From assembly GCF_001192835.1 (NCBI RefSeq), contig NZ_DF968182.1:628349-692348 (forward strand): DNA of 64,000 nucleotides, read 5' to 3'. Source of the stretch: Lentimicrobium saccharophilum. Lineage in GTDB: Bacteria > Bacteroidota > Bacteroidia > Bacteroidales > Lentimicrobiaceae. This document shows, one piece after another, positions 10,469 to 19,936 of the stretch. Within the stretch, counting starts at the first letter, position 1. The number at the start of each line of letters is the position of its first letter. A program made the translations under genes and the position numbers. The notes beneath the pieces are model-generated. The model was given only the letters and a program-made list of their open reading frames with translations. It was not told the DNA's origin and searched no databases.

Positions 10469-12091
10469 ATGAAGAAATTGGTTGACGGCATTGACCGGAT
10501 TTCTGAATATTTCTTCGGTAAAGCAGGAAAAAACCTGCTGTCTCTTGTTACACTCTGGCTGGTTTTTATCAGTATAACGGGTATTAATCTGAAAACGCGT
10601 GAATGGGAGAACCCCATCCGCATCATTCAGGACGACGTACACCTTTACTATATTTATCTCCCTGCTGTTTTTGTACATCACGATCTGACGTTCGGTTTCT
10701 TTCAGGAAGAACCTGATTATCAGCGAAAATTCTGGCTTTCCGCTCATCCTGAAACCGGAGTCAGGATACCCAAGATGTCGATGGGGATGGCGATGGTTTA
10801 TGCCCCTTTCTTTCTTTTTACCCATTACATTGTTATGCCGCTGACAGGTGCGGCGGGCGGAGTCTATACTATTCCCTACAAAGTGGCCCTGGTGATCGCG
10901 TCCCTGTTGTACCTGCTGCTGGGCTTGTGGCTGCTCAGGAAACTGCTGCTCAGCTATTTTGATGAAGCTGCGGTGGCTCTTACCCTTGTTGTGGTGGCAT
11001 TTGGCACAAATATGCTTTGGTATGTAACCCATGAGCCGGCCATGTCGCATATCTTCAGCTTTGCGCTGATCCTGCTGATGGCCGTTCAGACGCAGCGGTG
11101 GCTGGCAAAACCAGGACTGAAACAATCCCTGCTGCTGGGTCTCTTGTTCGGCCTGATTGTGCTGATAAGGCCGACCAATATAATTTTTGGCATGATCATA
11201 CTCTTTATGCCCGGGAAAGCTGTTTATCGCTTCCGCGAGAGGGCTCAGTTTATTCTGAGCAATTACAGGGGGCTGATCATCATGATAGCCGGATTTTTAA
11301 TAGTATGGGCGCCGCAGCTGGTATTCTGGAAATTTGCCAGCGGCAGCTGGTTTTATTACACTTACGGCGAAGAGGGGTTCTTTTTTGGTAATCCGCAGGT
11401 TTTCAGCAGCCTGTTCAGCTGGCGGAAGGGATGGCTTGTTTATACGCCGCTGATGCTGCTGGCTTTTACCGGACTTCCTTTACTATACCGCAAACAGCGG
11501 GGATTATTTAACCTCACGGCAATTATGCTGGTGTTGCTTGTCTGGGTGAATGCATCATGGTGGTGCTGGTGGTTTGGCGGGAGTTTCGGTAACCGTGCCT
11601 ACATTGACGGATACGGGATATTTGCCTTTGGGGTGGCTGCCGTGGCACAGGCTATGCTTACGCAGCGTTTCAGGTTACTCAGGGCTGCATTTCTGCTTAT
11701 AACCGGTTTCTTTGTTTTTTTAAGTGTCTTCCAGCAATGGCAATACCGGCAGGGCATTATTCATTATGATGCCATGACCCGGGCAGCCTATTCAGATGCT
11801 TTTTTCGAAACAACCCTAAGGCCTGACCTGCAGGGATCCCTGGTAGATCCTGACTATGCTCCGGGGGTAAAAGGCGTTTATTATCCCCTGCATGAAATTT
11901 CGAAGGCCGAAAGACAAAAAAGAAATTACAGGATTCTGATCAACCGGCCGTATCTTGAAGAATATCTGAAGAACAGCGCAGGAAACGACCCGGCCCTGAT
12001 GCGGCGTATCCTGGCTGCTTCGCCGCAGACGGATACTGCAGCAGCCATAGAAAAATGGGTCGATGATAAGATCACCCGAATGTGGAAGTAA
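10469..12091 (+). CDS. Polytopic membrane protein, GT-C glycosyltransferase-like
   Basis: A 540-residue protein with about eleven membrane segments between residues 20 and 430 and a soluble C-terminal tail of about 110 residues. Near the N-terminus is IIQDDVHLYYIYLPAVFVHHDLTF in part, an acidic, aromatic first loop after the first membrane helix as in dolichyl- or undecaprenyl-phosphate-sugar-dependent GT-C transferases (ArnT/PMT-like). I cannot assign a named family or a substrate. The open frame extends upstream into the PBP1A gene, but ATG at 10469 lies two bases after the PBP1A stop and begins MKKLVDGIDR, so it is taken as the start. Close linkage suggests co-expression with PBP1A and a role in the envelope. 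Confidence 0.6.
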   Translation: MKKLVDGIDRISEYFFGKAGKNLLSLVTLWLVFISITGINLKTREWENPIRIIQDDVHLYYIYLPAVFVHHDLTFGFFQEEPDYQRKFWLSAHPETGVRIPKMSMGMAMVYAPFFLFTHYIVMPLTGAAGGVYTIPYKVALVIASLLYLLLGLWLLRKLLLSYFDEAAVALTLVVVAFGTNMLWYVTHEPAMSHIFSFALILLMAVQTQRWLAKPGLKQSLLLGLLFGLIVLIRPTNIIFGMIILFMPGKAVYRFRERAQFILSNYRGLIIMIAGFLIVWAPQLVFWKFASGSWFYYTYGEEGFFFGNPQVFSSLFSWRKGWLVYTPLMLLAFTGLPLLYRKQRGLFNLTAIMLVLLVWVNASWWCWWFGGSFGNRAYIDGYGIFAFGVAAVAQAMLTQRFRLLRAAFLLITGFFVFLSVFQQWQYRQGIIHYDAMTRAAYSDAFFETTLRPDLQGSLVDPDYAPGVKGVYYPLHEISKAERQKRNYRILINRPYLEEYLKNSAGNDPALMRRILAASPQTDTAAAIEKWVDDKITRMWK

Positions 12092-12187
12092 GTGTACCTG
12101 AACGGCCGGCCGGCTCCGGCAACTCCCGTAAGCTTTTGTATTCTCCAAAACCTGCCGGTTGTTTGCTGTTATCTTCTTCAACTTCCT

Positions 12188-12195
12188 TACATTTG
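12188..12195 (+). promoter_or_regulatory. Bacteroidota -7 box (TACATTTG) for the MBOAT/AlgX-like pair
   Basis: TACATTTG fits TAnnTTTG, 43 bases before the MBOAT start, with a TTTG about 22 bases further upstream as a possible -33 element. Confidence 0.5.
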
Positions 12196-12238
12196 CTGGC
12201 TAATAAATTTCCGATAGGCACCATTTAATTCCTGAGCA

Positions 12239-13657
12239 ATGGTTTTCAGCAGCAGCCTGTTTCTTCTTTACTTTTTGCCGGTTTTCCTGTTGTTCTATTA
12301 TTTTGCCGATGTAAGATACAAGAACTATGTCGCCCTGGCAGCCAGTTTATTTTTCTATGCCTGGGGAGCGCCCACTTTTATTTTCATTGTTGTCGGATCA
12401 ATCATCGCCGATTTTTACGCTGTAAAGGTGATGCACCGGTCGAAGGGCAGGAAGAAGCGTTTACTGGTGGCATTTTCCATTGTGCTGAACATCGGCATGC
12501 TGCTCTATTTCAAATATGCCAATTTCTTTGTCGAGAACTTCAACCTGATGGTGGAAGGTTTTGGCGGCAAACCGGTGGAATGGGCAAAGGTGGCACTGCC
12601 CATTGGCATTTCGTTTTTCAGTTTTCAGAAAATGACTTATGCGGTGGATGTCTATCGCAAGGTGCATGTCCCGCTGAAAAAGATCAGCGATTTTGCCCTC
12701 TACATCCTTATGTTTCCCCAGCTGATTGCCGGCCCCATTGTGCGTTTCAATGAAATTGCCGATCAGCTTGAAGACCGGCGCGCCAACGAAAATGCGGACA
12801 ACCGCCTGACCGGTTTTTTCAGGTTTGCCCTGGGTTTGGGTAAGAAGGTGCTGATCGCCAATGTACTGGGCGAGTATGCCGATACCGTTTTTGCCATGGA
12901 TCCTGCAGGCATGACCACCGCTACCGCCTGGATGGGGGTGCTGGCCTATGCCTTCCAGATCTATTACGATTTTGCCGGTTATTCCGATATGGCCATCGGT
13001 CTTGGCAGGATGATCGGTTTTGACTTTCTGGAGAATTTCAATAATCCTTATATTTCTCAGAATATCAGTGAGTTCTGGCGACGCTGGCATATTTCGCTGG
13101 GGCGCTGGATGCGCGATTACCTGTACATTCCCCTGGGCGGTAACAGGGTTTCGATACGGCGGTTGTATTTTAACCTCTGGCTGGTATTCCTGATTTCGGG
13201 TTTCTGGCACGGCGCGGCCTGGAACTTCGTGGTGTGGGGTGCGTTCCATGGTTTCTTCCTGATCGCCGACAGGATTTTTCTGCTGAAGTTTTTCGCGGCC
13301 ATCGGGAAAGCCCCTTCCATCCTGATCACCTTTATCATTACCCTGGTGGGTTGGGTACTTTTCAGGGCCGAAACCCTGCCTTACGCCATCCATTTCCTTG
13401 GGCGTATGTTCTCTTTTGAAGGCGGCCCCGCGGTGTATATCAGCCAGAAAGTATGGATAATGCTGATTATCGGCGCTTTCTTCGGCCTTTGGGCGGCTTT
13501 CGGTAACATTGAGAAATGGCAGATGAAACTCTTTGCCAAAAAGCAGAGGATTTCCACCATGGTGTGGATGACCGCGGCCTCTGTCCTGCTGTTTATCATT
13601 AGTCTGGCAGCCATCACTTCCTCAGGTTTTAATCCCTTCATCTACTTCAGGTTCTGA
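12239..13657 (+). CDS. MBOAT-family O-acetyltransferase (AlgI/PatA-like)
   Basis: A 472-residue membrane-bound O-acyltransferase. Members pass acetyl groups across the inner membrane for O-acetylation of polysaccharides or peptidoglycan. Family landmarks are MVFSSSLFLLYFLPVF at the N-terminus, FQKMTYAVDVYR, PQLIAGPIVRF, the ISEFWRRWHISLGRWMRDYLY block and SGFWHGAAWNFVVWG, which contains the invariant active-site His. About ten membrane segments are visible. It is followed at one base distance by an AlgX/DHHW-like gene, the usual partner that completes the acetyl transfer in the periplasm. The polymer that is acetylated is not shown by the sequence. Confidence 0.92.
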   Translation: MVFSSSLFLLYFLPVFLLFYYFADVRYKNYVALAASLFFYAWGAPTFIFIVVGSIIADFYAVKVMHRSKGRKKRLLVAFSIVLNIGMLLYFKYANFFVENFNLMVEGFGGKPVEWAKVALPIGISFFSFQKMTYAVDVYRKVHVPLKKISDFALYILMFPQLIAGPIVRFNEIADQLEDRRANENADNRLTGFFRFALGLGKKVLIANVLGEYADTVFAMDPAGMTTATAWMGVLAYAFQIYYDFAGYSDMAIGLGRMIGFDFLENFNNPYISQNISEFWRRWHISLGRWMRDYLYIPLGGNRVSIRRLYFNLWLVFLISGFWHGAAWNFVVWGAFHGFFLIADRIFLLKFFAAIGKAPSILITFIITLVGWVLFRAETLPYAIHFLGRMFSFEGGPAVYISQKVWIMLIIGAFFGLWAAFGNIEKWQMKLFAKKQRISTMVWMTAASVLLFIISLAAITSSGFNPFIYFRF

Positions 13658-13658
13658 A

Positions 13659-15002
13659 ATGACAAAACTGAAACAACTTCTTTTTGGTCTGCTGATGCTG
13701 ATGCTGGGGTTGCCGCTGTTGCAGCGGACGGTGCCGGTATTTGATGTAAGCCCCCTTAAAGGTTCTTTCCAGGAGCCGGTTAAGCCCGGTGCCACCCTGA
13801 AATCGGTTTTCAGTGGCAGCTATCAGGAAGATTACAACGATTATTACGAACACTCCATAGGTTTCAGACCCCTGCTTGTGCGCCTGAACAATCAGCTCGA
13901 TTTCTGGCTGTTTGATACAGCCCGGGCTGCCGGGGTGGTGGTCGGCAGGGACAATTACCTGTTCGAAATCAACTATATCAGGGCCTGGAAGGGATGGGAT
14001 TTTTCGGGATATACAGCCATTGAAGCGCAGGCCCGAAAAGCGGCGCTGGTTCACGAAAACCTGCAGGCAGCCGGCAAAACCCTGGTGTTTGTGCTGGCAC
14101 CCGGCAAAGCGTCATTCTTTCCTGAGAAAATACCCGCCAAATATCTTGACCGTCCATCGGGGGAAGCCACCAATTATGCGGTGATCAGGGAATCTTTTGC
14201 AAAACATGCTCTTCCGGTGATTGATTTCAATAAATGGTTTGTTAAGATGAAAGATACAGCCGCTTATCCGTTGTACCCGCAGTGCGGCATCCACTGGAGT
14301 GCATACGGGGTGGCGCTGGCGGTAGATTCGCTGATCAGTTATACTGAAAGCAGGCGCGGCATTGATATGGTGGACTTCAGGTGGGATGGATTCGACCTTC
14401 CCGATACCCTGCGCAGCCCGGATTACGATGTGGCCGAAGGGATGAACCTGCTGTTTACCATTCCCCATTATCCCATGGCATACCCCAGGTTGCGGTTCGG
14501 AAACGAGGAAGGAAAGGTGAAGCCCAATGCCATTGTGGTTTCCGACAGCTATTACTGGAATATATACGGCAGCGGGATTTCCAGCCGCCTTTTTGCGGAT
14601 GACAATTTCTGGTACTATAATGAGCAGGTGCACAACCCGCAATGGTCTGAGCCGCGTAAAACCAAGGATCTCGACCTGATGGATGAACTGGGCCGCGCCG
14701 ATGTGATCATCATCATGGCTACGGAAGCCAATCTGTACCGTTTTCCGTACGGTTTTATCGACCAGGTTTATGATGCCCTGAACGAAGGGCGGGTACCTGC
14801 GCCCAGCCAGCCTCCTGCTGCGGGATTACCGGGAAAGGAGGAGGCCATTGCCGGAATTATGCAAACCATTGATTCCGATCCCGGCTACCGGGCTTCCATA
14901 CGTGAAAAAGCTGCTGCCAGAGGCGTTTCCTATGAAGAGATGCTGCGCCTGGATGCCGGCTGGATCTGGGAACAGAAGCAAAAGTCCTCCGGAAATAAAT
15001 AG
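13659..15002 (+). CDS. AlgX/AlgJ-like (DHHW) acetyltransferase partner, SGNH-type
   Basis: A 447-residue exported or N-terminally anchored protein (membrane segment at residues 4-22). The middle part has the SGNH-hydrolase-like features of the AlgX/AlgJ/DHHW group: YLFEINYIRAWKG, VFVLAPGKASFFPEKIP, CGIHWSAYGVALAVDSL with the expected catalytic Asp/His region, and VVSDSYYWNIY with the probable active-site Ser. These proteins take acetyl groups from an MBOAT partner and put them on extracytoplasmic glycans. The start ATG follows the MBOAT stop by one base, so the two are translationally linked. The C-terminal 70 residues are polar and less conserved. Confidence 0.82.
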   Translation: MTKLKQLLFGLLMLMLGLPLLQRTVPVFDVSPLKGSFQEPVKPGATLKSVFSGSYQEDYNDYYEHSIGFRPLLVRLNNQLDFWLFDTARAAGVVVGRDNYLFEINYIRAWKGWDFSGYTAIEAQARKAALVHENLQAAGKTLVFVLAPGKASFFPEKIPAKYLDRPSGEATNYAVIRESFAKHALPVIDFNKWFVKMKDTAAYPLYPQCGIHWSAYGVALAVDSLISYTESRRGIDMVDFRWDGFDLPDTLRSPDYDVAEGMNLLFTIPHYPMAYPRLRFGNEEGKVKPNAIVVSDSYYWNIYGSGISSRLFADDNFWYYNEQVHNPQWSEPRKTKDLDLMDELGRADVIIIMATEANLYRFPYGFIDQVYDALNEGRVPAPSQPPAAGLPGKEEAIAGIMQTIDSDPGYRASIREKAAARGVSYEEMLRLDAGWIWEQKQKSSGNK

Positions 15003-15072
15003 GCGTCGTTGCTGAAGTTTTTATCCCCGCTGATTTCCGGCCGGGTTTTATAATTATAAAAAAGCTGAATCC

Positions 15073-16143
15073 ATGGATATATGCAAGCCCACCCTGTGCA
15101 TTGATGAGCGCATTGCCCGCGAAAACATCCGGATAATGGCGGCAAAGGCCGCCCGGCTTCGCGTGCAGTTCAGGCCGCATTTTAAAACCCATCAGTCGGT
15201 GGAAGTGGGAATGTGGTTCCGGCAGGCGGGAGTTACCGCCATTACGGTTTCGTCAGTTAGTATGGCAAGACAGTTTGCCGATGCGGGCTGGAACGACATC
15301 ACCATTGCTTTTCCGTTGAATATCAGGGAAACAGAGGAGGTCAGCGCACTGGCTGCAAGGATAAAGCTGAATGTGCTTTTTGACAGTCCGGAGCAGGCGG
15401 CAGCCCTGGCAAAAGTGCTGAAGCAGGCTGCCGGTTTTTTTATAAAGGTGGATACCGGCTACCACCGTGCCGGTGTGTTGCCCGGTGACCGTGAAACCAT
15501 GGAGGCCATTCTGTCGGTGGCGGCGGCCGGCCCATTGGATTTCAGGGGATTTCTGACTCATGCCGGACAAACCTATATGGCCGAAAGTCCTGAGGCGGTG
15601 CTGCAGGTCTCCCGTGAAAGCCGCGCCCGGCTGGAAGGACTGAAAGAGGTCTACAGCGGGCGTTTTCCCGGACTGATTACCTCGACAGGCGACACCCCCT
15701 CCTGCAGTATCGACGATGACTTCAGCGGTGCGGATGAGATCCGGCCGGGTAATTTTGTGTATTACGATCTGATGCAGCTCAGGCTGGGCAGTTGCCGGTT
15801 CGGTCAGATTGCTGCTGCGGTGATATGTCCGGTAGTGTCGGTTTACCCATCACGAAATCAGGCGCTTATCTATGGTGGCGCGGTGCATTTATCGAAAGAA
15901 TATCAGATGCATCCTGATGGCAGTAAAATTTATGGCCTGGCTGTACCCTTTACCGGGGGTAGATGGAGGCTTCCGGAAGGAGAAGATTATATGGTTTCTC
16001 TCTCTCAGGAACATGGCATGATGCGCGCGGGCAGCCGGTGGGCAGCCTCGCTCAGTCCGGGCGACCTGGTAGCGGTTATACCGGTGCATTCCTGCCTGGC
16101 GGCAGACCTGCTGAAAGAAACTGTTACTTTCCTTGCTCAGTAA
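15073..16143 (+). CDS. D-threonine aldolase-like, PLP- and metal-dependent enzyme
   Basis: A 356-residue fold-type III PLP enzyme of the alanine racemase/D-threonine aldolase group, which cleaves D-threo-3-hydroxy amino acids to glycine or dehydrates D-serine. Lys38 in FRPHFKTHQ is the expected Schiff-base lysine. KVDTGYHRAGV and GDTPSCS are PLP-site motifs. The C-terminal D-serine dehydratase-like domain holds SQEHGMM and IPVHSCLAAD, matching the His and Cys metal ligands of the family. The gene starts 70 bases after the AlgX-like gene and its last 7 bases overlap the convergent PurF-like gene. Whether it acts as aldolase or dehydratase is not decided by these motifs. Confidence 0.85.
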   Translation: MDICKPTLCIDERIARENIRIMAAKAARLRVQFRPHFKTHQSVEVGMWFRQAGVTAITVSSVSMARQFADAGWNDITIAFPLNIRETEEVSALAARIKLNVLFDSPEQAAALAKVLKQAAGFFIKVDTGYHRAGVLPGDRETMEAILSVAAAGPLDFRGFLTHAGQTYMAESPEAVLQVSRESRARLEGLKEVYSGRFPGLITSTGDTPSCSIDDDFSGADEIRPGNFVYYDLMQLRLGSCRFGQIAAAVICPVVSVYPSRNQALIYGGAVHLSKEYQMHPDGSKIYGLAVPFTGGRWRLPEGEDYMVSLSQEHGMMRAGSRWAASLSPGDLVAVIPVHSCLAADLLKETVTFLAQ

Positions 16144-18038
16144 GCCCTTTCGTTGCGCCCTTCTATGTAGTTGATAAACGAGCGGTTCACCACCTTATTG
16201 CCGCCCGGGGTGGGGTAGTTGCCGGTGAAATACCAGTCGCCGGTGTGGTTGGGAATGGCTTCGTGCAGGTCTTCAATGGTCTGGTAAACCACCTGTACCT
16301 CGGCCCTGCAGTCAGCAGGGGTAACCAGTTGGGATATCTTGGCTGATATCTGCTCAGCGGTGAAAGGTTTGTAGATTTCTTTAACATGGTTCACCACCTC
16401 TTCCTTAGGCAGTTTTTCCTGTGCCTTGCATTTCAGGTAAACCTCATTGATGATGCCGGCCATTTTGTGTTCTTTCAGCAATTCAATGGTGGCAATAAAG
16501 GCAATGAAATCTCCCAACTTTGTCATATCAATGCCATAGCAGTCAGGGTAACGGATCTGAGGGGCAGAAGATGCAATCACGATTTTCTTCGGGCCGAGGC
16601 GGTCAAGTATGCGGATAATGCTCTTTTTTAGGGTTGTACCTCTTACAATGGAGTCGTCAAGAACCACCAGGTTATCGGTTCCGGCATTAACGATGCCATA
16701 GGTGACGTCATATACATGGGCAACAAGATCGTCGCGGGCATTATCCTGGGTGATAAAAGTACGGAGCTTAATGTCTTTCACGGCCACTTTTTCTACCCTG
16801 GGTCTCAGGCTGAATATCTCGTCCATCTTTGCAGGGGTAAGTCCGGGTCCCTCTTTGAGGATAAGGTCTTTTTTTATGGTGTCGCAAAAGATGCCCAACT
16901 CCTCAACCATTCCATAATATGCTACGGCGGCCGTATTCGGGATATATGAAAAGACGGTATTTTTCAGGTCATGGTTTACAGCCCTCAGGATGGCAGGGGT
17001 GAGCACTTTACCAAGTCTCTTGCGTTCCTGGTAAATATCCACATCCGTACCCCGGCTGAAATAAATTCTTTCAAAGGAGCAGGCCAGCTTTTTTTCAGGT
17101 TCAAGTATGGAGGTCAGCGAAACCTTCCCGTCTTTTTCCACAATCAGCGCCTGTCCGGGGAGCAGCTCCTTCACCTGGCTGTGGTGCACATTCAGGGCGG
17201 TTTGTATCACCGGCCTTTCCGATGCCGCCACCACCACATCCTCATCCTGATAATAAAATGCAGGCCGGATTCCCGATGGATCGCGCAGCACAAAAGCGTC
17301 GCCGTGTCCGAAAAGCCCGGCAATGGCATAGCCTCCGTCCCAGTTACAGGCCGACCTCTTCAATATTTCAGCAACGTCGAGGGCCCTGGCGATCTTGGAG
17401 GTAATTTCCTTTTTGCTGTAACCTTCAGCTTTGTATCTGGCATAAAGCCTTTCATTTTCTTCATCCAGAAAATGACCGATTTTCTCGAGAATGGTAATGG
17501 TGTCGGAGGTTTCCACCGGGTATTGTCCCAGATCAAGCAGGCGGTTGAAAAGCTCGTCGACGTTGGTCATGTTAAAGTTCCCGGCCAGTACCAGGTTGCG
17601 TGTCATCCAGTTGTTGGCCCTTATTACCGGGTGAAGGTTTTGTATATTGTTTTTCCCGAAGGTGCCGTAACGCAGGTGACCCAGGAAAAGCTCTCCCGAA
17701 AAGCCGGTGTTGTATTTAAGCCATTGCAGGTCGCGCAGCCTTTCGGGATGATCGTTCACCGAATCGCGGATCTCTTCATAAGCCCATTTAAATACGTCGG
17801 CAATCGGGGTGTTTGAGTTTGAACGGTGACGATTGATATACTTGGAGCCCGGTTTGGGATCGAACTTGATACAGGCGATACCGGCTCCGTCCTGCCCCCG
17901 GTTGTGCTGCTTTTCCATCAGCAGATGCAGCTTATTGAGGCCCCAGGTGGAGGTTCCGTAACGGTTAAGGTAATACTCCAGGGGTTTCAGCAGCCTTACC
18001 ATGGCAATGCCGCATTCGTGCTTGATTTGCTCGCTCAT
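16137..18038 (-). CDS. purF: Amidophosphoribosyltransferase (PurF-type, long form)
   Basis: PurF catalyses the first step of de novo purine synthesis, making phosphoribosylamine from PRPP and glutamine. The 633-residue product has an N-terminal glutaminase domain in which Cys9 (after KHE) becomes the N-terminal nucleophile once an 8-residue propeptide is removed. It is followed by HNRGQDGAGIA and LFLGHLRYGTFG. The phosphoribosyltransferase domain carries the PRPP motif VVLDDSIVRGTT. It is longer than the roughly 470-residue E. coli enzyme, with insertions at residues about 70-105 and 180-230, as in other Bacteroidota long-form proteins. It is transcribed alone from a TATTTTTG box. If the genome also has a standard PurF, this would be the paralogue. 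Confidence 0.88.
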   Translation of the reverse strand: MSEQIKHECGIAMVRLLKPLEYYLNRYGTSTWGLNKLHLLMEKQHNRGQDGAGIACIKFDPKPGSKYINRHRSNSNTPIADVFKWAYEEIRDSVNDHPERLRDLQWLKYNTGFSGELFLGHLRYGTFGKNNIQNLHPVIRANNWMTRNLVLAGNFNMTNVDELFNRLLDLGQYPVETSDTITILEKIGHFLDEENERLYARYKAEGYSKKEITSKIARALDVAEILKRSACNWDGGYAIAGLFGHGDAFVLRDPSGIRPAFYYQDEDVVVAASERPVIQTALNVHHSQVKELLPGQALIVEKDGKVSLTSILEPEKKLACSFERIYFSRGTDVDIYQERKRLGKVLTPAILRAVNHDLKNTVFSYIPNTAAVAYYGMVEELGIFCDTIKKDLILKEGPGLTPAKMDEIFSLRPRVEKVAVKDIKLRTFITQDNARDDLVAHVYDVTYGIVNAGTDNLVVLDDSIVRGTTLKKSIIRILDRLGPKKIVIASSAPQIRYPDCYGIDMTKLGDFIAFIATIELLKEHKMAGIINEVYLKCKAQEKLPKEEVVNHVKEIYKPFTAEQISAKISQLVTPADCRAEVQVVYQTIEDLHEAIPNHTGDWYFTGNYPTPGGNKVVNRSFINYIEGRNERAY

Positions 18039-18103
18039 TGAATGAGGGTTTAATCTGTCATTGTTCAGGAAAGAACTCCCGGTTCATTTCTGAAAAGAAA
18101 GTG

Positions 18104-18111
18104 CAAAAATA
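18104..18111 (-). promoter_or_regulatory. Bacteroidota -7 box (TATTTTTG) for the PurF-like gene
   Basis: On the minus strand the bases are TATTTTTG, a match to TAnnTTTG, 66 bases before the start codon. Confidence 0.5.
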
Positions 18112-18199
18112 GATAAAAATGATGCCTGAAGAGAACAAATCGCATTGCGGGATTAATTTCTGCTGACATTCAAGGAAGTGAATCAGGGATGAAGGGGAG

Positions 18200-19278
18200 A
18201 GAGAGAATGTGGGAATGTGGAAATGTGGAAATGTGGAAATGTGGAAATGAGAGGATTAGAGGATGAGAGAATTGAGGAAGTTAGGGAGGGTGTGGCAGGG
18301 ACAGGACGTCCGCGCCATCAGGGGAGAAAGCTGGAAAGAATCGGGACATCCGCGCCAACCTGTACAAGGATCCTCCTAACAGGTTTTCTTCTAACCTGTT
18401 AGGTGTAATAGAGACGCTTAGACCTCGATATGTCAAACTCTTTGCACGGATGGGACGTTTGCGCAAGCCGGGGTCCCGATCGTTATAGGGATTGAATTTA
18501 CCTTCGGTGAACTCCGCTTCGCTCCGGTTCGGATTTGTTTCGACGTAGTCACAGACTACGCCGAACAAGGGAGAGAATGTGATAATGTGGGAATGTGGAA
18601 ATGAGTGGATGAGAGCATGAGAGAATTGAGGAAGTTAGGGAGGGTGTGGCAGGGACAGGACGTCCGCGCCATCAGGGGAGAAAGCTGGAAAGAATCGGGA
18701 CATCCGCGCCAACCGGTACCAGGATCCTCCTAACAGGTTTTCTTCTAACCTGTTAGGTGTAATAGAGACGCTTAGACCTCGATATGTCAAACTCTTTGCA
18801 CGGACGGGACGTTTGCGCCAGCCGGGGTCCCGATCGTTATAGGGATTGAATTTACCTTCGGTGAACTCCGCTTCGCTCCGGTTCGGATTTGTTTCGACGT
18901 AGTCACAGACTACGCCGAACAAGGGAGAGAATGTGAGAATGTGAGAATGTGGAAATGAGTGGATGAGAGCATGAGAGAATTGAGGAAGTTAGGGAGGGTG
19001 TGGCAGGGACAGGACGTCCGCGCCATCAGGGGAGAAAGCTGGAAAGAATCGGGACATCCGCGCCAACCTGTACCAGGATCCTCCTAACAGGTTTTCTTCT
19101 AACCTGTTAGGTGTAATAGAGACGCTTAGACCTCGATATGTCAAACTCTTTGCACGGACGGGACGTTTGCGCAAGCCGGGGTCCCGATCGTTATAGGGAT
19201 TGAATTTACCTTCGGTGAACTCCGCTTCGCTCCGGTTCGGATTTGTTTCGACGTAGTCACAGACTACGCCGAACAAGG
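18200..19278. repeat. Three tandem copies of a 354-bp composite repeat (families A plus B)
   Basis: Units lie at about 18,200-18,570, 18,571-18,924 and 18,925-19,278; the last two are each exactly 354 bases and nearly identical. Each unit runs GTGGAAATG simple repeat, GGACGTCCGCGCCA words, the family A hairpin (18,376-18,402; 18,730-18,756; 19,084-19,110), then family B (18,500-18,570; 18,854-18,924; 19,208-19,278), which ends in GTAGTC-ACA-GACTAC and CGCCGAACAAGG. Minus-strand frames of 95-100 codons appear in each unit but simply reflect the repeat. The block fills the gap between the PurF-like and GNAT genes. Confidence 0.9.
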
Positions 19279-19379
19279 TAAGTGAGGTCATGTTTTTTTC
19301 ATAGATTCTTATGGAGCAGAAAAAAATCTGTTATTTTTCATCGCTATCCATTTACTTTGCATAATATATCCCTGCTGTA

Positions 19380-19850
19380 ATGACAACCTTGCCATCCGTC
19401 AACATCCGCCCCGCCACCGAGGCTGATATTCAGTTTATCATTGACAGTCAGCTCAGTATGGCGTTCGAAACCGAACAGCTCAGGCTGGAACCGCATATTG
19501 TTGAAAAGGGCGTAGAGGCGGTTTTTAACGATTCCGGCCGCGGTTTTTATCTTCTGGCTGAAACCGGAGGCATTCGTGCCGGCTGCCTGATGGTAACCCC
19601 GGAGTGGAGCGACTGGCGCAATGCATGGGTATGGTGGCTGCAATCGGTATATGTTTTGCCCGGAAACCGCAAATCCGGCATTTTCGGCATGATGTATGAT
19701 TATGTGAAAAAAATGGTGATGCAACGCAAAGAGGTCTCCGGTATCAGGCTTTATGTGGACCGGACCAACCTGAGGGCACAACAGGTATATACCCGTGTGG
19801 GCATGAATGGAGAGCATTACAGCACGTTTGAGTGGATGAAGGAGAAGTAA
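19380..19850 (+). CDS. GNAT-family N-acetyltransferase
   Basis: A 156-residue GNAT protein, transferring an acyl group from acyl-CoA to an amine. The N-terminal strand IRPATEADIQFIIDSQ is typical. WWLQSVYVLPGNRKSGIFGMMYDYV is the acyl-CoA pyrophosphate loop and following helix in part, with the loop in degenerate form. LYVDRTNLRAQQVYTRVGM is the usual N-x-x-A-x-x-x-Y motif near the C-terminus. The ATG at 19,380 follows the repeat block by about 100 bases. The acceptor substrate is unknown. Confidence 0.85.
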   Translation: MTTLPSVNIRPATEADIQFIIDSQLSMAFETEQLRLEPHIVEKGVEAVFNDSGRGFYLLAETGGIRAGCLMVTPEWSDWRNAWVWWLQSVYVLPGNRKSGIFGMMYDYVKKMVMQRKEVSGIRLYVDRTNLRAQQVYTRVGMNGEHYSTFEWMKEK

Positions 19851-19936
19851 TTGAAGCGGGACTAAATGGGACGGGGAGCGCATTTTTTTTAAGTTTGGTT
19901 GAATCCGAAGGAGAACACACATAATCAGATAAATAT

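Noticed and set aside
12461-13393. Long minus-strand frame of 310 codons inside the MBOAT gene
   Set aside because: It is a shadow of a well-supported gene; the peptide has no family features and an unusual Gln/His/Pro-rich composition.
18281-19291. Three near-identical minus-strand frames of 95-100 codons beginning MFGVVCDYVETNP
   Set aside because: They follow exactly the 354-bp repeat and its family B element, and the same translation recurs wherever family B is found. No start signal, no known family.
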